A DNA stretch of 64,000 bases from Rahnella laticis (GCF_015644585.1 NZ_JADOBI010000006.1:186001-250000), one strand, 5' to 3'; numbered from the stretch's first letter, positions 17,691-27,313 are shown. Numbers and translations are program-made. The notes: generated from the letters alone by a model not told the origin.

Positions 17691-18626
17691 ATGTCAAAAA
17701 TGTCTACTTCAGAATTACGCAGCTATCAGCAGATTTGCGGTAAAAATGGCGCAATGCTGGTGATCGCCTGTGACCAGCGCGGTGCCATGCGCAGCCTGCT
17801 CGCCAGCGACCCTCAGCAACAATCCGCGATTTCCGAACACGAACTGGGTCTCATCAAAGCCGACATCACCCAATATCTCGCCAGCAAAGCCTCCTGTGTG
17901 CTGGTCGATCCGGTTTGCGCGGTACCGCAGCTGGTGGACAACGGCATTATTGCCCGCGATACCGCGCTGCTGATCGGCCTTGACGCATCAGGCTGGGATA
18001 ATTCGCCGGAAGGCTACCGTCTGTCGCGGTTAGTGGCGAACGTAGATGCGCGCCGCGTGCGTGAACTGGGCGCGACCGGTGGCAAAATTATGGTGTATCT
18101 GCGTTCGGATCAGGAAGCCGCCAACCGCCATAACATTGAAATACTGCGTCAGTGCATCGACGATTTCGCCCGCGAAGATCTGCTGCTGGTGGTGGAGTTC
18201 CTCACCTATAAACTCGACAACGAAACCGAGGAAGAATATAAAGAAAAAGTCCCGTCCCTGATTTATGGCGGTACAAAGATTTGCCTGGAATGCGGCGCGA
18301 AGGTGCTGAAACTGCCTTATCCGGGTTCAAAACAGGCCTGCGCAGACATCACTAAACTGGCCGGAGACGTGCCCTGGGCGGTGCTTTCCGCGGGCGTTGA
18401 CCACGCCACTTTCCTCAAACAAGTGGCAGATGCCATGAGCGAAGGCGCATCTGGCGTGATTGCCGGGCGTTCCCTGTGGAAAGACTGTATCTCGCTGGAT
18501 CGCAGCGCGACAAAATCCCGGCTCGAATCGCTGGCGGTTCCGCGTCTGAACGAACTTCAGGCCGTCATTCAGCAATATTTCCATGCCCCGGCCCGCAACC
18601 AAACTGAACAGGTGGAACATGTCTGA
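17691..18626 (+). CDS. LacD/YihT-type class I aldolase
   Basis: Class I (Schiff-base) aldolase of 311 residues related to tagatose-1,6-bisphosphate aldolase LacD and sulfofructose-phosphate aldolase YihT. Lys207 in GAKVLKLPYPG sits where LacD has its Schiff-base lysine (Lys205), and Glu169 in VVEFLTYKL fits the second catalytic position. Other markers are ACDQRGAM and GGTKICLECGAKV. It would split a ketose (bis)phosphate into dihydroxyacetone phosphate and an aldehyde. It is first in the SorC-controlled operon, behind AAAGGAGAG, and overlaps the kinase gene by 8 nt. The substrate is not known. Confidence 0.85.
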   Translation: MSKMSTSELRSYQQICGKNGAMLVIACDQRGAMRSLLASDPQQQSAISEHELGLIKADITQYLASKASCVLVDPVCAVPQLVDNGIIARDTALLIGLDASGWDNSPEGYRLSRLVANVDARRVRELGATGGKIMVYLRSDQEAANRHNIEILRQCIDDFAREDLLLVVEFLTYKLDNETEEEYKEKVPSLIYGGTKICLECGAKVLKLPYPGSKQACADITKLAGDVPWAVLSAGVDHATFLKQVADAMSEGASGVIAGRSLWKDCISLDRSATKSRLESLAVPRLNELQAVIQQYFHAPARNQTEQVEHV

Positions 18627-19215
18627 AAACAGAAGCGCCTCACGAAATGGCTTTACCGGCAAACGCGTCATCCTGGTAAACGGGATCCCGGCGTCAGGTA
18701 AAAGCCGGCTCGCCGTTGAGCTTTCTGAATACAGCGGCTGGCTGCAACTGTCGCTTGATGGCATCAAAAACCCGTTTCTTCAGCGGCTGCAAAATGTCGA
18801 TCGCCCTTTTAACCGCGTGCTCGGGCTGGCAAGTTATCAGGTTATCTGGGATATCATCGGCGGCGCACCGCAGGGCAGCACCTTTATTACCGATGCGTGG
18901 TTTGGTTTCCAGCCAAAAGACGTGTTGCAGGATTATCTGCAACGGGCGGGCGTCACGCAGGTTCTGGAAATCTGGTGTCAGATTGATGCAGAACTCGCAG
19001 CGGAACGTTTTGCTTCACGACTCGGGGAACGTTTACCCGGACACGTCGGGGCAGAATATATTCCCGAATTAAAAATTCTCGCCGGAAATGCACGACCAAT
19101 GGCGTTAGGGCCAGTTTATTCTGTTGACCAGAATGTTATTGCACAAAATAAGCCTGTAAATATTGTTGATATCCATGAATGGATATTAAATTCATTTCAT
19201 ACCCAGACACAATAA
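18619..19215 (+). CDS. Small P-loop kinase of unknown sugar specificity
   Basis: Protein of 198 residues with Walker A GIPASGKS at residues 22-29 and a probable Walker B in STFITDAWFGF. It belongs to the AAA_33/shikimate-kinase-like P-loop small-molecule kinases, not to the PfkB or FGGY sugar kinases that usually feed such aldolases. The ATG at 18619 overlaps the aldolase stop by 8 nt, implying translational coupling; the frame upstream to 18583 lies inside the aldolase. By context it may phosphorylate the PTS product to the bisphosphate used by the aldolase. That role is inference. Confidence 0.75.
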   Translation: MSENRSASRNGFTGKRVILVNGIPASGKSRLAVELSEYSGWLQLSLDGIKNPFLQRLQNVDRPFNRVLGLASYQVIWDIIGGAPQGSTFITDAWFGFQPKDVLQDYLQRAGVTQVLEIWCQIDAELAAERFASRLGERLPGHVGAEYIPELKILAGNARPMALGPVYSVDQNVIAQNKPVNIVDIHEWILNSFHTQTQ

Positions 19216-19420
19216 ACATCCACAAAAGGAAAAATTCATTTACTGAAAAGTCAGTGCATTCTGATATCAGGACCAGGCTAATGCCCTACTATCATTAATT
19301 CCTTCATGTCGTTTGAAATTATTATCTTTCATTAATGGCAAATAGGATTGGATAGATCACAGTTTTTATTTTAATTAAATATCATACTGAGAAAAGACCC
19401 TATTAATGTGAAGAGGTATT

Positions 19421-19864
19421 ATGTTAAGCGACTGGATTAATGAAAATAACACCACCATTATCACCAGAATAAAAGACTGGCAAAGCGCCGTCGCATTAGC
19501 TGCGCAACCTTTAATTGATTCCGGCGCCGCCGAAAGTCGCTATCTTCAGGCGATATATGACATGCACCGGGAAATCGGCCCTTATTATGTTTTGGGTGAA
19601 GGAATTGCCATGCCACATGCCCGGCCAGAAGAAGGTGCTGTCAGAACCGCACTGTCTCTGGTGATTGTTTCAGAAGGTGTTGAATTCGGCAGCGAAGATA
19701 ACGATCCGGTCTATGTCATCTTCGCGCTGGCCGCCGTTGACAGCCATTCGCACATTGAAATGATCGCCAGCCTTTCTCATCTGTTCTGCGATGATGAAGC
19801 GGCTAAAAAATTAAAACAGAGTAAAAACAAGCAGGAAGCGTTAGATATTATCCGGCAGTTTTAG
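19421..19864 (+). CDS. PTS EIIA, fructose/mannitol-Ula type
   Basis: Phosphocarrier of 147 residues. The phospho-histidine is in GIAMPHARPEEG (His near residue 66), as in UlaC/FrvA-like IIA domains. It accepts phosphate from HPr and passes it to the IIB that follows. GAAGAGG precedes the ATG. A 205-bp gap separates it from the kinase gene, so a second promoter or an RNA processing site is possible there; none was clear by eye. Confidence 0.92.
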   Translation: MLSDWINENNTTIITRIKDWQSAVALAAQPLIDSGAAESRYLQAIYDMHREIGPYYVLGEGIAMPHARPEEGAVRTALSLVIVSEGVEFGSEDNDPVYVIFALAAVDSHSHIEMIASLSHLFCDDEAAKKLKQSKNKQEALDIIRQF

Positions 19865-19929
19865 ACGTGAAGTGTAGAGAGATGAATATACCCCTTAATG
19901 AACGCCTACAAAGAACCTAAGGAAACGTG

Positions 19930-20232
19930 ATGAAAAAGTTATCTATTCTTGCGGTATGCGGTGCGGGTCTGGGCAGCAGTTTTGCCTGTGAAATGAGTAT
20001 CGAAGCCGCGCTGAAAGATTTAGGCGTGGAGGCGGATTTATCGCACTGCGATATTTCCAGCGCCACCTCATCCAGAGCCGACATTATTATGACCGGCGAA
20101 AACTTCAGATCGCAGTTCCAGCATTACACCATCAGCGCCAATATTATTTACCTGAAACGCCTGGTGGATAAAAATGAAATAAAAACCAAGCTGACGCCGG
20201 TTCTACAGGAAATGGGTCATCTGGCAATCTGA
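19930..20232 (+). CDS. PTS EIIB, ascorbate (Ula/SgaB) type
   Basis: Cytosolic IIB of 100 residues with the phospho-cysteine P-loop AVCGAGLGSS at the N-terminus, as in UlaB. The ATG at 19930 is preferred to the GTG one codon upstream. It lies between IIA and IIC, so the three form one complete PTS permease. Confidence 0.92.
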   Translation: MKKLSILAVCGAGLGSSFACEMSIEAALKDLGVEADLSHCDISSATSSRADIIMTGENFRSQFQHYTISANIIYLKRLVDKNEIKTKLTPVLQEMGHLAI

Positions 20233-20305
20233 TAATAATAACATTTTGACTCACAGAACGACTAAACCGACAGAACAATTACCGTGAACTCTACAGGGGA
20301 CTCTT

Positions 20306-21571
20306 ATGTCTTTCCTTCACTTTATTGTCAATGATGTATTAGGCCAGGCATCAATATTAATTTCTCTTATCGCCATGATTGGCCTGATTGCATTAAAGAA
20401 AAGTCCGGGGCAAATTATTACCGGCACTTTAAAAACGCTGCTCGGATTTCTGGTTTTACTTTCCGGCGCCAGTATTATTGTCAATGCGCTGACTTTCCTG
20501 GGTGAAATATTCCAGAAAGGTTTCCATATGCGCGGCGTGGTCACCGACGTCGGTTCAATCGCCGGTATCGCACAACAAACGCTCGGGCGGGAAACGGCCT
20601 TAATTATGGTGCTGGCGTTTATCGTCAATATCCTGATAGCCCGCCTGACCCGCTTTAAATATATCTTCCTCACCGGTCAGGCGTCATTGTGGATGGCGAC
20701 CGTCTGTTCCGTCATCGGCTATATGGGCGGCCTGCGCGGTGCAGAGCTGATCATTACCGGCGGCGTCATTGCGGGTGTGATGGCGGTCGGTATGCCGGTG
20801 CTGGCACAACCGATTGTGCGCAAAATTACCGGCTCCGATGACTTTGCGCTCGGCCATTTCTGCACTATCGGTTACATCGTGCAGGCTGGCGTGGCGAAAA
20901 TCACCGGTAACGTCAACAAAAGCACCGAAGATCTCGAATTGCCGCAGGCACTCTCCTTCCTGCAAGATACCTACCTGTCGATGATGGTGGTGATGATCCC
21001 GATTTACCTGATCCCCGCCATCGCCGCCGGCCCGGAAGTCGTCGCGCCTTTCGCCAACAGCGTTAACTATCTGGTCTACTCGTTCCTGCAATCCATTCAG
21101 TTTGTGGTCGGCGTTTACGTGCTGCTCTCCGGTGTGCGTCTGCTGCTGGCGGAAATCGTCCCGGCTTTCCGCGGGATCGCCCTGCGCATCGTGCCCAACG
21201 CCATTCCGGCGCTCGATTGCCCGGTGCTTTTCCCCTACGCGCCGAACGCGGTCATCATCGGCTTTATCTCAACCACCATCGGTTCTGTTATCGGCATGTT
21301 CCTGTTCCCAAGTCTCGGGCTGGCGATGATTTTACCGGGCATGCTGACCAACTTCTTCGCGGGCGGTACGGCGGGCATCTTCGGTAACGCCGTCGGCGGG
21401 CGTCGCGGCGCGATTATCGGCGGCATCTTCCACGGCCTGTTTATCACGTTGCTGCCAGCGCTGTTATTGCCGCTGCTGGGTAAATTCGGCTTCTCGAACG
21501 TGACCTTCAGCGACTCGGACGTCATCAGCGTCGGGCTGGTGTTCGGCCATATTCTTAACTTCTTCCATTAA
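20306..21571 (+). CDS. PTS EIIC, ascorbate (UlaA/SgaT) family
   Basis: Membrane permease of 421 residues with about eleven hydrophobic segments. UlaA-family motifs are present: SGASIIVNAL, the GHFCTIGYIVQAGVAK segment and FFAGGTAGIFGNAVGGRRGA. UlaA is 465 residues, so this is a somewhat short member. It imports and, with IIB, phosphorylates an ascorbate-like or pentose/hexose substrate. No ulaD, ulaE or ulaF partner is present, so ascorbate itself is not implied; the aldolase and kinase suggest a sugar degraded through a bisphosphate. Confidence 0.92.
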   Translation: MSFLHFIVNDVLGQASILISLIAMIGLIALKKSPGQIITGTLKTLLGFLVLLSGASIIVNALTFLGEIFQKGFHMRGVVTDVGSIAGIAQQTLGRETALIMVLAFIVNILIARLTRFKYIFLTGQASLWMATVCSVIGYMGGLRGAELIITGGVIAGVMAVGMPVLAQPIVRKITGSDDFALGHFCTIGYIVQAGVAKITGNVNKSTEDLELPQALSFLQDTYLSMMVVMIPIYLIPAIAAGPEVVAPFANSVNYLVYSFLQSIQFVVGVYVLLSGVRLLLAEIVPAFRGIALRIVPNAIPALDCPVLFPYAPNAVIIGFISTTIGSVIGMFLFPSLGLAMILPGMLTNFFAGGTAGIFGNAVGGRRGAIIGGIFHGLFITLLPALLLPLLGKFGFSNVTFSDSDVISVGLVFGHILNFFH

Positions 21572-21592
21572 CTGAGCCGGAGGGCATTCCAG

Positions 21593-21910
21593 ATGGAAAA
21601 AATAATGGATACGCGTATTGAGCAAATTTTATCGCAGCAGCTGCCACCGCAGGAATCGGCCAAAGCGCTCAACGAACTGGGGAAAGAGTATCAGGAGCAG
21701 CAGGATCTGGAGGCCGCCATTGCCTGCTGGGAGCAAAGTATGGCGTGCTACGGAAAGCCCGGTTTCGCGCAGGCGCAACTGATGAAAGCCTATAACACGC
21801 GGCGTCGCGAGTGTTCACAGGCCGGTGACGGCAAGGGGCTGGAGGTATATTCGGAGAAAATCGATGCGCTGATGCAAAAAAGTAAGGACGCCATCCGTTA
21901 CGGATTTTGA
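21593..21910 (+). CDS. Small TPR-like protein ending the SorC/PTS operon
   Basis: Helical, soluble protein of 105 residues. The segment ALNELGKEYQEQQDLEAAIACWEQSM fits one tetratricopeptide repeat and a second, weaker helix pair follows. GGAGGG ten bases upstream supports the ATG at 21593. It follows IIC by 21 bp and so belongs to the operon. No function is recognised; a scaffolding or regulatory role for the PTS or kinase is conceivable but unsupported. Confidence 0.7.
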   Translation: MEKIMDTRIEQILSQQLPPQESAKALNELGKEYQEQQDLEAAIACWEQSMACYGKPGFAQAQLMKAYNTRRRECSQAGDGKGLEVYSEKIDALMQKSKDAIRYGF

Positions 21911-21913
21911 GCC

Positions 21914-21940
21914 AAAAAAAGCCAGAACTAAGGTTCTGGC
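21914..21940 (-). terminator. Terminator of msrA
   Basis: Stem GCCAGAAC / GTTCTGGC with a 4-nt loop; on the minus strand it is followed by seven T. The rightward PTS operon reads into the same hairpin but lacks a T run. Confidence 0.85.
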
Positions 21941-21949
21941 TTCTGCCGT

Positions 21950-22492
21950 TTACGGATTCAGCGATTTCGTCCGCTGCGCAAAACCTTTACGCAGCTTTTG
22001 CAGTTTCGGCGGGATCACGGCCATGCAATAGCGGTTCTGCTGCCCCGCGCCTTCCCAGTAATTCTGGTGATAACCTTCCGCCACAAACACTTCGCCCAGC
22101 GGTTCGATGCTGGTGACAACCGGATCGTTATGATCCTGCTGCGCACGCAAAATGGCGGCTTCCGCTTCGGTTTTTTGCTGCTCACCGGCGGGGAATATCA
22201 CCGAGCGATATTGCGTGCCGACGTCATTTCCCTGACGGTTCAGCTGGGTCGGATCATGCGTGACGAAGTGAATATCCAGCAAATCGCCGTAACTGAGTTT
22301 CGCCGGGTCAAAACCGACGCGAATGGCTTCTGCGTGACCGGTTACGCCCGTGCAGACCTGCTCATACGTCGGGTTCGGGCGCGTGCCGCCCGTGTAAACA
22401 CTTTCCACCGACTCCACGCCGATGACGTCTTTGAACACCGCTTCCGTACACCAGAAACAGCCGCCACCGAAGATAGCGTATTCGATTGTCAT
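21950..22492 (-). CDS. msrA: Peptide-methionine (S)-S-oxide reductase MsrA
   Basis: Repairs methionine-S-sulfoxide in proteins with thioredoxin as donor. The 180-residue protein has the catalytic motif [12 protein letters not shown] (nucleophile Cys12) and a C-terminal Cys in NRYCMAVI for resolving. EGYHQNYWE is also typical. It is shorter than E. coli MsrA (212) because it lacks the N-terminal extension, matching the compact MsrA subgroup. It is monocistronic with its own terminator. Confidence 0.95.
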   Translation of the reverse strand: MTIEYAIFGGGCFWCTEAVFKDVIGVESVESVYTGGTRPNPTYEQVCTGVTGHAEAIRVGFDPAKLSYGDLLDIHFVTHDPTQLNRQGNDVGTQYRSVIFPAGEQQKTEAEAAILRAQQDHNDPVVTSIEPLGEVFVAEGYHQNYWEGAGQQNRYCMAVIPPKLQKLRKGFAQRTKSLNP

Positions 22493-22713
22493 ACAGACTC
22501 CTTGATTTAGGGGACAAAGAAATAATGGGGGCGGAACACGCAGAGATAAAGAGAAGATAATAAAAAATGCCGGATGAAATTCTTCCGCGCTGAAATTTAT
22601 AATATTTTAGGAAAACTAATTTACCTTATAAAGAGTAGTGATTTTCCATCTGATTGATCTGCATTTTTTTTCATGGCAGTATCGTTGCGATTGAAATACA
22701 GGAAATCCCCCCT

Positions 22714-23349
22714 ATGAAAGACGTAATTGAAGGCTTCCTCAGATTCCAGAAAGAAGCGTTTCCGCAACGCTCTAAGTTATTCAAAGAACTCGCATTAAAC
22801 CAAAATCCTAAGACCCTGTTTATATCCTGCTCTGACAGCCGGTTAGTGCCGGAATTAGTCACGCAGCGTGAACCGGGTGAACTGTTTGTTATCCGCAATG
22901 CCGGTAACATTGTGCCGCCATTCGGGCCGGAACCGGGCGGCGTCTCTGCCACCGTCGAGTACGCTGTGAAGGCGCTGGGCGTAAAAGATATCGTGATCTG
23001 CGGGCATTCCAACTGCGGCGCGATGGGCGCAATCGCCAACTGCACCTGCCTGGATCACATGCCGGCGGTAGCTCACTGGCTGCGTTATTCCGATGCGGCG
23101 AAAGCCATCAACGAAGCCACTGAACACGCCACGCCGGAAGCGCGCGTCAACGGCATGGTGCATCAGAATGTGGTCGCACAGCTGAGCAACCTGCGCACAC
23201 ACCCTTGCGTGGCGGTGGCATTAGCGAAAGGCGAAGTGACCCTGCACGGCTGGGTTTATGATATTGAATCAGGCTGTATCGAAGCATTTGATGCGAAGAG
23301 CGCCAGCTTTATTTCGCTGTCAGATAATCCGGAAGTCAGAGCCAGTTAA
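22714..23349 (+). CDS. Beta-class carbonic anhydrase, CynT-like
   Basis: Zinc enzyme that interconverts CO2 and bicarbonate. In the 211-residue protein the ligands fall at Cys39 and Asp41 (SCSDSR), His98 and Cys101 (GHSNCGA), which is the CynT spacing. The ATG at 22714 begins at the family N-terminus; the longer frame from 22654 adds an unrelated leader. No cynS or cynX lies nearby, so cyanate use is not implied. A long perfect hairpin follows the stop. Confidence 0.93.
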   Translation: MKDVIEGFLRFQKEAFPQRSKLFKELALNQNPKTLFISCSDSRLVPELVTQREPGELFVIRNAGNIVPPFGPEPGGVSATVEYAVKALGVKDIVICGHSNCGAMGAIANCTCLDHMPAVAHWLRYSDAAKAINEATEHATPEARVNGMVHQNVVAQLSNLRTHPCVAVALAKGEVTLHGWVYDIESGCIEAFDAKSASFISLSDNPEVRAS

Positions 23350-23375
23350 TTATTTTTCGCATGCCGGAAAATTAA

Positions 23376-23415
23376 TTATCATCCGGAATATTGTGGGTAA
23401 TATTCCGGATGATAA
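23376..23415 (+). terminator. Perfect 17-bp stem-loop after the carbonic anhydrase gene
   Basis: TTATCATCCGGAATATT is followed by a 6-nt GTGGGT loop and its exact complement. No T run follows, so it may be a 3'-end stabiliser or a protein site rather than a simple terminator. Confidence 0.6.
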
Positions 23416-23541
23416 ATCAAAGCATCACCCCGTTCGTTATTTGAAATAATCCTTTCCAGAGCACTAAATCAGCGCCCGCTAAACCGACACTCATTATAAT
23501 CTGAACGCGCCACCGCCTTTTCCACCAGAGTGAGAAAACTG

Positions 23542-24681
23542 ATGCCCGTTATGCCGTTAAACCGTCTGGCCGATTTGCCCGCCGCGCAGTGGGATGCGCT
23601 GGTGCCCGCGCAACAACCGTTCCTCAGCCATGCGTTTTTATCCACACTCGAAGACAGCGGCAGCCTGGGGCCAAATTCCGGCTGGCGTGCGGAACATCTT
23701 CTGTGGCAGGAAAACGGCAAAATTCTGGCGGCCATTCCCGGCTATCGAAAACGCCATTCTTACGGTGAATATGTGTTTGATCAGGGCTGGGCGGATGCCT
23801 GCCAGCGCTCGGGCATTGCGTATTACCCGAAATGGCTGGGCGCTGTGCCGTTCAGCCCGGTGACTGGCGCACGGCTGCTGGGCGATGAAGCGGCGGCGGT
23901 AAACCTGATACAGGCATTGCCGGAATATCTCGTTGAAAACGGACTGACCGGTGCGCACATCAATTTCACGGATACTCGCGCCAACCGGCTGCTCGGCGAT
24001 GAACCCGGCTGGCAGCACCGGCTGGGTTGTCAGTATCACTGGCAAAACCGCGACTACCGCGATTTTCAGGATTATCTCGACGCTCTCACCTCACGCAAAC
24101 GTAAACAATTCCGCAAGGAACGCGAACAGGTCGCGGCGCAGGGCATCGAATTTGTGTGGCGGGAAGGCGCAGAGCTGACCGAAACGCAGTGGGATTTCGT
24201 CTACGCCTGCTACAGCAATACCTACCGGATCCGCGGCCAGTCACCCTATCTGACCCGCGACTTTTTCAGCCTGCTGACAGAAAGAATGCCGGAGGCGATC
24301 CGCGTGGTAATGGCGCAGCAAAATGGCCGTGACGTGGCGATGGCGTTCAGTTTAATCAGTGGCGATACATTTTATGGCCGCTACTGGGGTTGTCTGGCGG
24401 AGTTCGACCGGCTGCACTTCGAAACCTGTTTCTATCAGGGGATGGAATATGCGATTGCGCACGGGCTGGCACGGTTCGATGCGGGCGCGCAGGGCGAACA
24501 CAAACTCCTGCGCGGGTTTGAGCCGGTGATCACCGACTCGTGGCACTATTTACGGCATCCGGGTTTGCGCGACGCCGTCGAAGATTTTCTGGTGGAAGAA
24601 CGTGCCGGCGTGCAGCGCTGGGCCGATGAAGCCCGTGAAGTGCTGCCCTACCGGCACGCTCCGTCTTCAAACGAAGATTAA
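23542..24681 (+). CDS. GNAT/FemAB-like N-acyltransferase (COG3146 type)
   Basis: Protein of 379 residues of the GNAT-like family annotated as peptidogalycan-type acyltransferase. Markers are FLSHAFLSTLEDSGS near the N-terminus, ALTSRKRKQFRKEREQ and the C-terminal acyl-CoA-fold segment FDAGAQGEHKLLRGFEPV. The start at 23542 was taken over the GTG at 23530. No substrate is proven for the family in Enterobacterales. It converges with the ABC exporter gene, the two stops overlapping by 4 bp. Confidence 0.82.
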   Translation: MPVMPLNRLADLPAAQWDALVPAQQPFLSHAFLSTLEDSGSLGPNSGWRAEHLLWQENGKILAAIPGYRKRHSYGEYVFDQGWADACQRSGIAYYPKWLGAVPFSPVTGARLLGDEAAAVNLIQALPEYLVENGLTGAHINFTDTRANRLLGDEPGWQHRLGCQYHWQNRDYRDFQDYLDALTSRKRKQFRKEREQVAAQGIEFVWREGAELTETQWDFVYACYSNTYRIRGQSPYLTRDFFSLLTERMPEAIRVVMAQQNGRDVAMAFSLISGDTFYGRYWGCLAEFDRLHFETCFYQGMEYAIAHGLARFDAGAQGEHKLLRGFEPVITDSWHYLRHPGLRDAVEDFLVEERAGVQRWADEAREVLPYRHAPSSNED

Positions 24682-26525
24682 TCCATCCCGACAAATCCGC
24701 CGGTCTGATGCTGCCACAGACGGGCATACAGACCGCCGTGCGCCAGCAGCCCGGCGTGACTTCCCGTCTCGACAATCTGCCCTTTTTCCAGCACCACCAG
24801 ACGGTCCATTTTGGCAATGGTCGATAACCGGTGTGCAATCGCAATCACCGTTTTGCCGCCCATCAGCGTTTCCAGGCTTTCCTGAATCGCCGCTTCCACT
24901 TCCGAATCGAGCGCCGACGTGGCTTCATCCATAATCAGGATGGGTGCGTTTTTCAGTAACACGCGCGCAATCGCAATACGCTGACGCTGACCGCCGGAAA
25001 GTTTCACGCCGCGCTCGCCGACGTGCGCATCCAGCCCGGTTCGCCCCAGTGAATCATAAAGCTGCGGAATGAATTCATCGGCACGCGCCTGACGTATCGC
25101 CAGCTGCAATTCTTCATCCGTCGCGCCCGGTCTGCCGTACAGCAGATTGTCGCGAATAGAACGGTGCAACAGCGACGTGTCCTGCGTGATCATACCGATT
25201 TGCGCACGCAAACTGCCCTGCGTGACGTCGGCAATATTCTGCTCATCAATGAGAATCCGCCCGCCATCGATGTCGTAAAGCCGGAGCAACAGGTTCACCA
25301 GCGTGGATTTCCCCGCGCCGGAAGGCCCGATCAGGCCGATCTTCTCACCGGGGCGGATCGCCAGATCCAGATTCCGGATCACCGGGCTGCCTTTTCCGGA
25401 GTTCTCTTTACCATAATTAAATTCTACGTGATCAAAACGGATCGCCCCCCGATCGACTTTCAGCGCCGGTGCCTGCGGTTTATCCGTGACGGTCAGCGGC
25501 TGCGCGATGGTGTGCAGGCCGTCCTGCACCGTACCGATATTCTCGAAAATGCCGTTCACCACCCACATAATCCAGCCGGACATATTCACGATACGAATCA
25601 CCAGCCCCGTCGCCAGCGCGATAGCCCCGACGGTGATCAACGATTGTGTCCACAGCCACAGCGCCAGCCCGGTGCTGGCGACAATCAGCAGACCGTTAAG
25701 CGTGGTGATCGCAAACGCCATGCCGGTTAACAGGCGGCCAGCCAGCTGGGTTTTGACGGTTTGTTCTGTGATGGCTTCGCGTGCGTACTGCTGCTCGAGA
25801 TCGGTATGCGCGAACAGTTTGAGCGTCGAAATATTGGTATAGCCATCCACAATGCAGCCCATCAGTTTCGAACGGGCTTCGGACGATTCAACCGAACGCT
25901 GCTTCACGCGCGGAACGAAATACCACAGGCAAATGGCGTAACAGAAAATCCAGATAATCAGCGGGATCATCAGACGCCAGTCGGCTTGCGCAAAAAGGAA
26001 CAATGCGCTGGCGGCGTAAATCACCACGTGCCAGATGGCATCGACCATTTGTACCGCGGAATCGCGCAGCGAACTGCCGGTTTGCATGATGCGCTGGGCA
26101 ATACGCCCGGCAAAATCACTCTGGAAAAAGTTGAGGCTCTGCCTGAGGACGTATTTGTGATTCTGCCAGCGGATCATACTGGTCATGCCAGGCGTCAGCG
26201 TCTGATGAACCAGTAAATCATTCAGCCCGAAAAACACCGGCCGCATGACCATCGCCACCGCCGCCATCCACAGGAGTTCGCCCATATGGTCAGAGAAAAA
26301 ACTGCCCGGCGGCGTGTCTTTGGTGAGATCGATAATCTGGCTGAGATAGCTAAACAGCGACACCTCAATCAGTGACGCCACCAGCCCGACCACCAGCAGC
26401 ACCGCAAAACTCGGCCAGACCTGACGCAGATAATAAAGATAAAAAGGCCAGACCTTACCCGGCGGCTCAGCCCCCGGTGCCTCCCGAAAAATGTCGATCA
26501 TTCGCTCGAACCGGCGAAAAAGCAT
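24678..26525 (-). CDS. ABC exporter, fused permease and ATPase
   Basis: Type IV half-exporter of 615 residues with an N-terminal six-helix membrane domain (about residues 40-330) and a C-terminal ATPase with GPSGAGKST (Walker A), LSGGQRQRIAIARVL (signature) and ILIMDEATSALD (Walker B). It would function as a homodimer. The ATG at 26525 follows AGAGGTG; the frame upstream to 26585 is an unsupported extension. It resembles MsbA-like multidrug exporters, and the cargo is unknown. Confidence 0.92.
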   Translation of the reverse strand: MLFRRFERMIDIFREAPGAEPPGKVWPFYLYYLRQVWPSFAVLLVVGLVASLIEVSLFSYLSQIIDLTKDTPPGSFFSDHMGELLWMAAVAMVMRPVFFGLNDLLVHQTLTPGMTSMIRWQNHKYVLRQSLNFFQSDFAGRIAQRIMQTGSSLRDSAVQMVDAIWHVVIYAASALFLFAQADWRLMIPLIIWIFCYAICLWYFVPRVKQRSVESSEARSKLMGCIVDGYTNISTLKLFAHTDLEQQYAREAITEQTVKTQLAGRLLTGMAFAITTLNGLLIVASTGLALWLWTQSLITVGAIALATGLVIRIVNMSGWIMWVVNGIFENIGTVQDGLHTIAQPLTVTDKPQAPALKVDRGAIRFDHVEFNYGKENSGKGSPVIRNLDLAIRPGEKIGLIGPSGAGKSTLVNLLLRLYDIDGGRILIDEQNIADVTQGSLRAQIGMITQDTSLLHRSIRDNLLYGRPGATDEELQLAIRQARADEFIPQLYDSLGRTGLDAHVGERGVKLSGGQRQRIAIARVLLKNAPILIMDEATSALDSEVEAAIQESLETLMGGKTVIAIAHRLSTIAKMDRLVVLEKGQIVETGSHAGLLAHGGLYARLWQHQTGGFVGMD

Positions 26526-26833
26526 GGTACACCTCTTAATGGATTTATCGTCAGGGCTGTCCTGCCCTGATGCTCTGGCTTGCATGACGTTACAGAACCT
26601 TTAAGCGTAGAAGGTTTTTAGCGCTTTACCCAGAAATAATATTCATTTGGCTTATTGATTGGCGTTAAATAAACAAATTAATAAATACGGAGAGTTATTT
26701 AAAATAATAAATAATCCGACCAGAGGCTCATAATTAAAAAATATACCATGTTAGAATAATTAGCAGAAAATAAACGTATGAAAATCTCACACTGAAATAT
26801 AGCTATAAATCGCTTATAAAAGGACTTTTAAGA

Positions 26834-27313
26834 ATGTCAAACTGTACATATTTAACCATAAATGGAACGACTCAGGGTCTGATATCAGCCGGTTGTTCAA
26901 GCTACAATTCAATCGGTAACAGATTCCAGGCAGGGCATGCAGATCAGATACTTATCTATTCATCTCAGCATGATATTACCCGTGAGCAAAACGTGAATCA
27001 TCACCCGATGCACGTCACTAAACCTCTGGATAAATCGACGCCATTACTGCTGGTCGCTATTTCTAATAACGAACGTATTCAGTGTATTTTGGATTACTAC
27101 AGAACTTCGCAATACGGCGTGCAGGAGAAGTATTTAACCATCAAACTGACTGATGCCACCATTGAAAGTATTTCCTCGACCAATCCCAGCACGCTTCCGG
27201 GAGGAGATTCACAGCCTTATGAGACACTTTCATTACGCTACGAAACCATAGATGTCACGCATCATATCGCGGGAACTTCTGGTTATAGCTTATGGATTGA
27301 CAGAGTTTCTTAA
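26834..27313 (+). CDS. hcp: Hcp-family type VI secretion tube protein, orphan
   Basis: Hcp forms hexameric rings of the T6SS inner tube and also chaperones small effectors. The 159-residue protein carries the enterobacterial Hcp signature GLISAGCSSYNSIGN, HDITREQNVNHHPMHVTKPLDKSTPLL and the C-terminal THHIAGTSGYSLWIDRV. No tss/tag structural genes are in the window, so it is an orphan copy. It converges with a leftward lysozyme-immunity cluster 63 bp away. The surroundings (26.6-29.1 kb) are visibly AT-richer than the flanks, consistent with horizontal transfer. AAAAGGA precedes the ATG. Confidence 0.92.
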   Translation: MSNCTYLTINGTTQGLISAGCSSYNSIGNRFQAGHADQILIYSSQHDITREQNVNHHPMHVTKPLDKSTPLLLVAISNNERIQCILDYYRTSQYGVQEKYLTIKLTDATIESISSTNPSTLPGGDSQPYETLSLRYETIDVTHHIAGTSGYSLWIDRVS

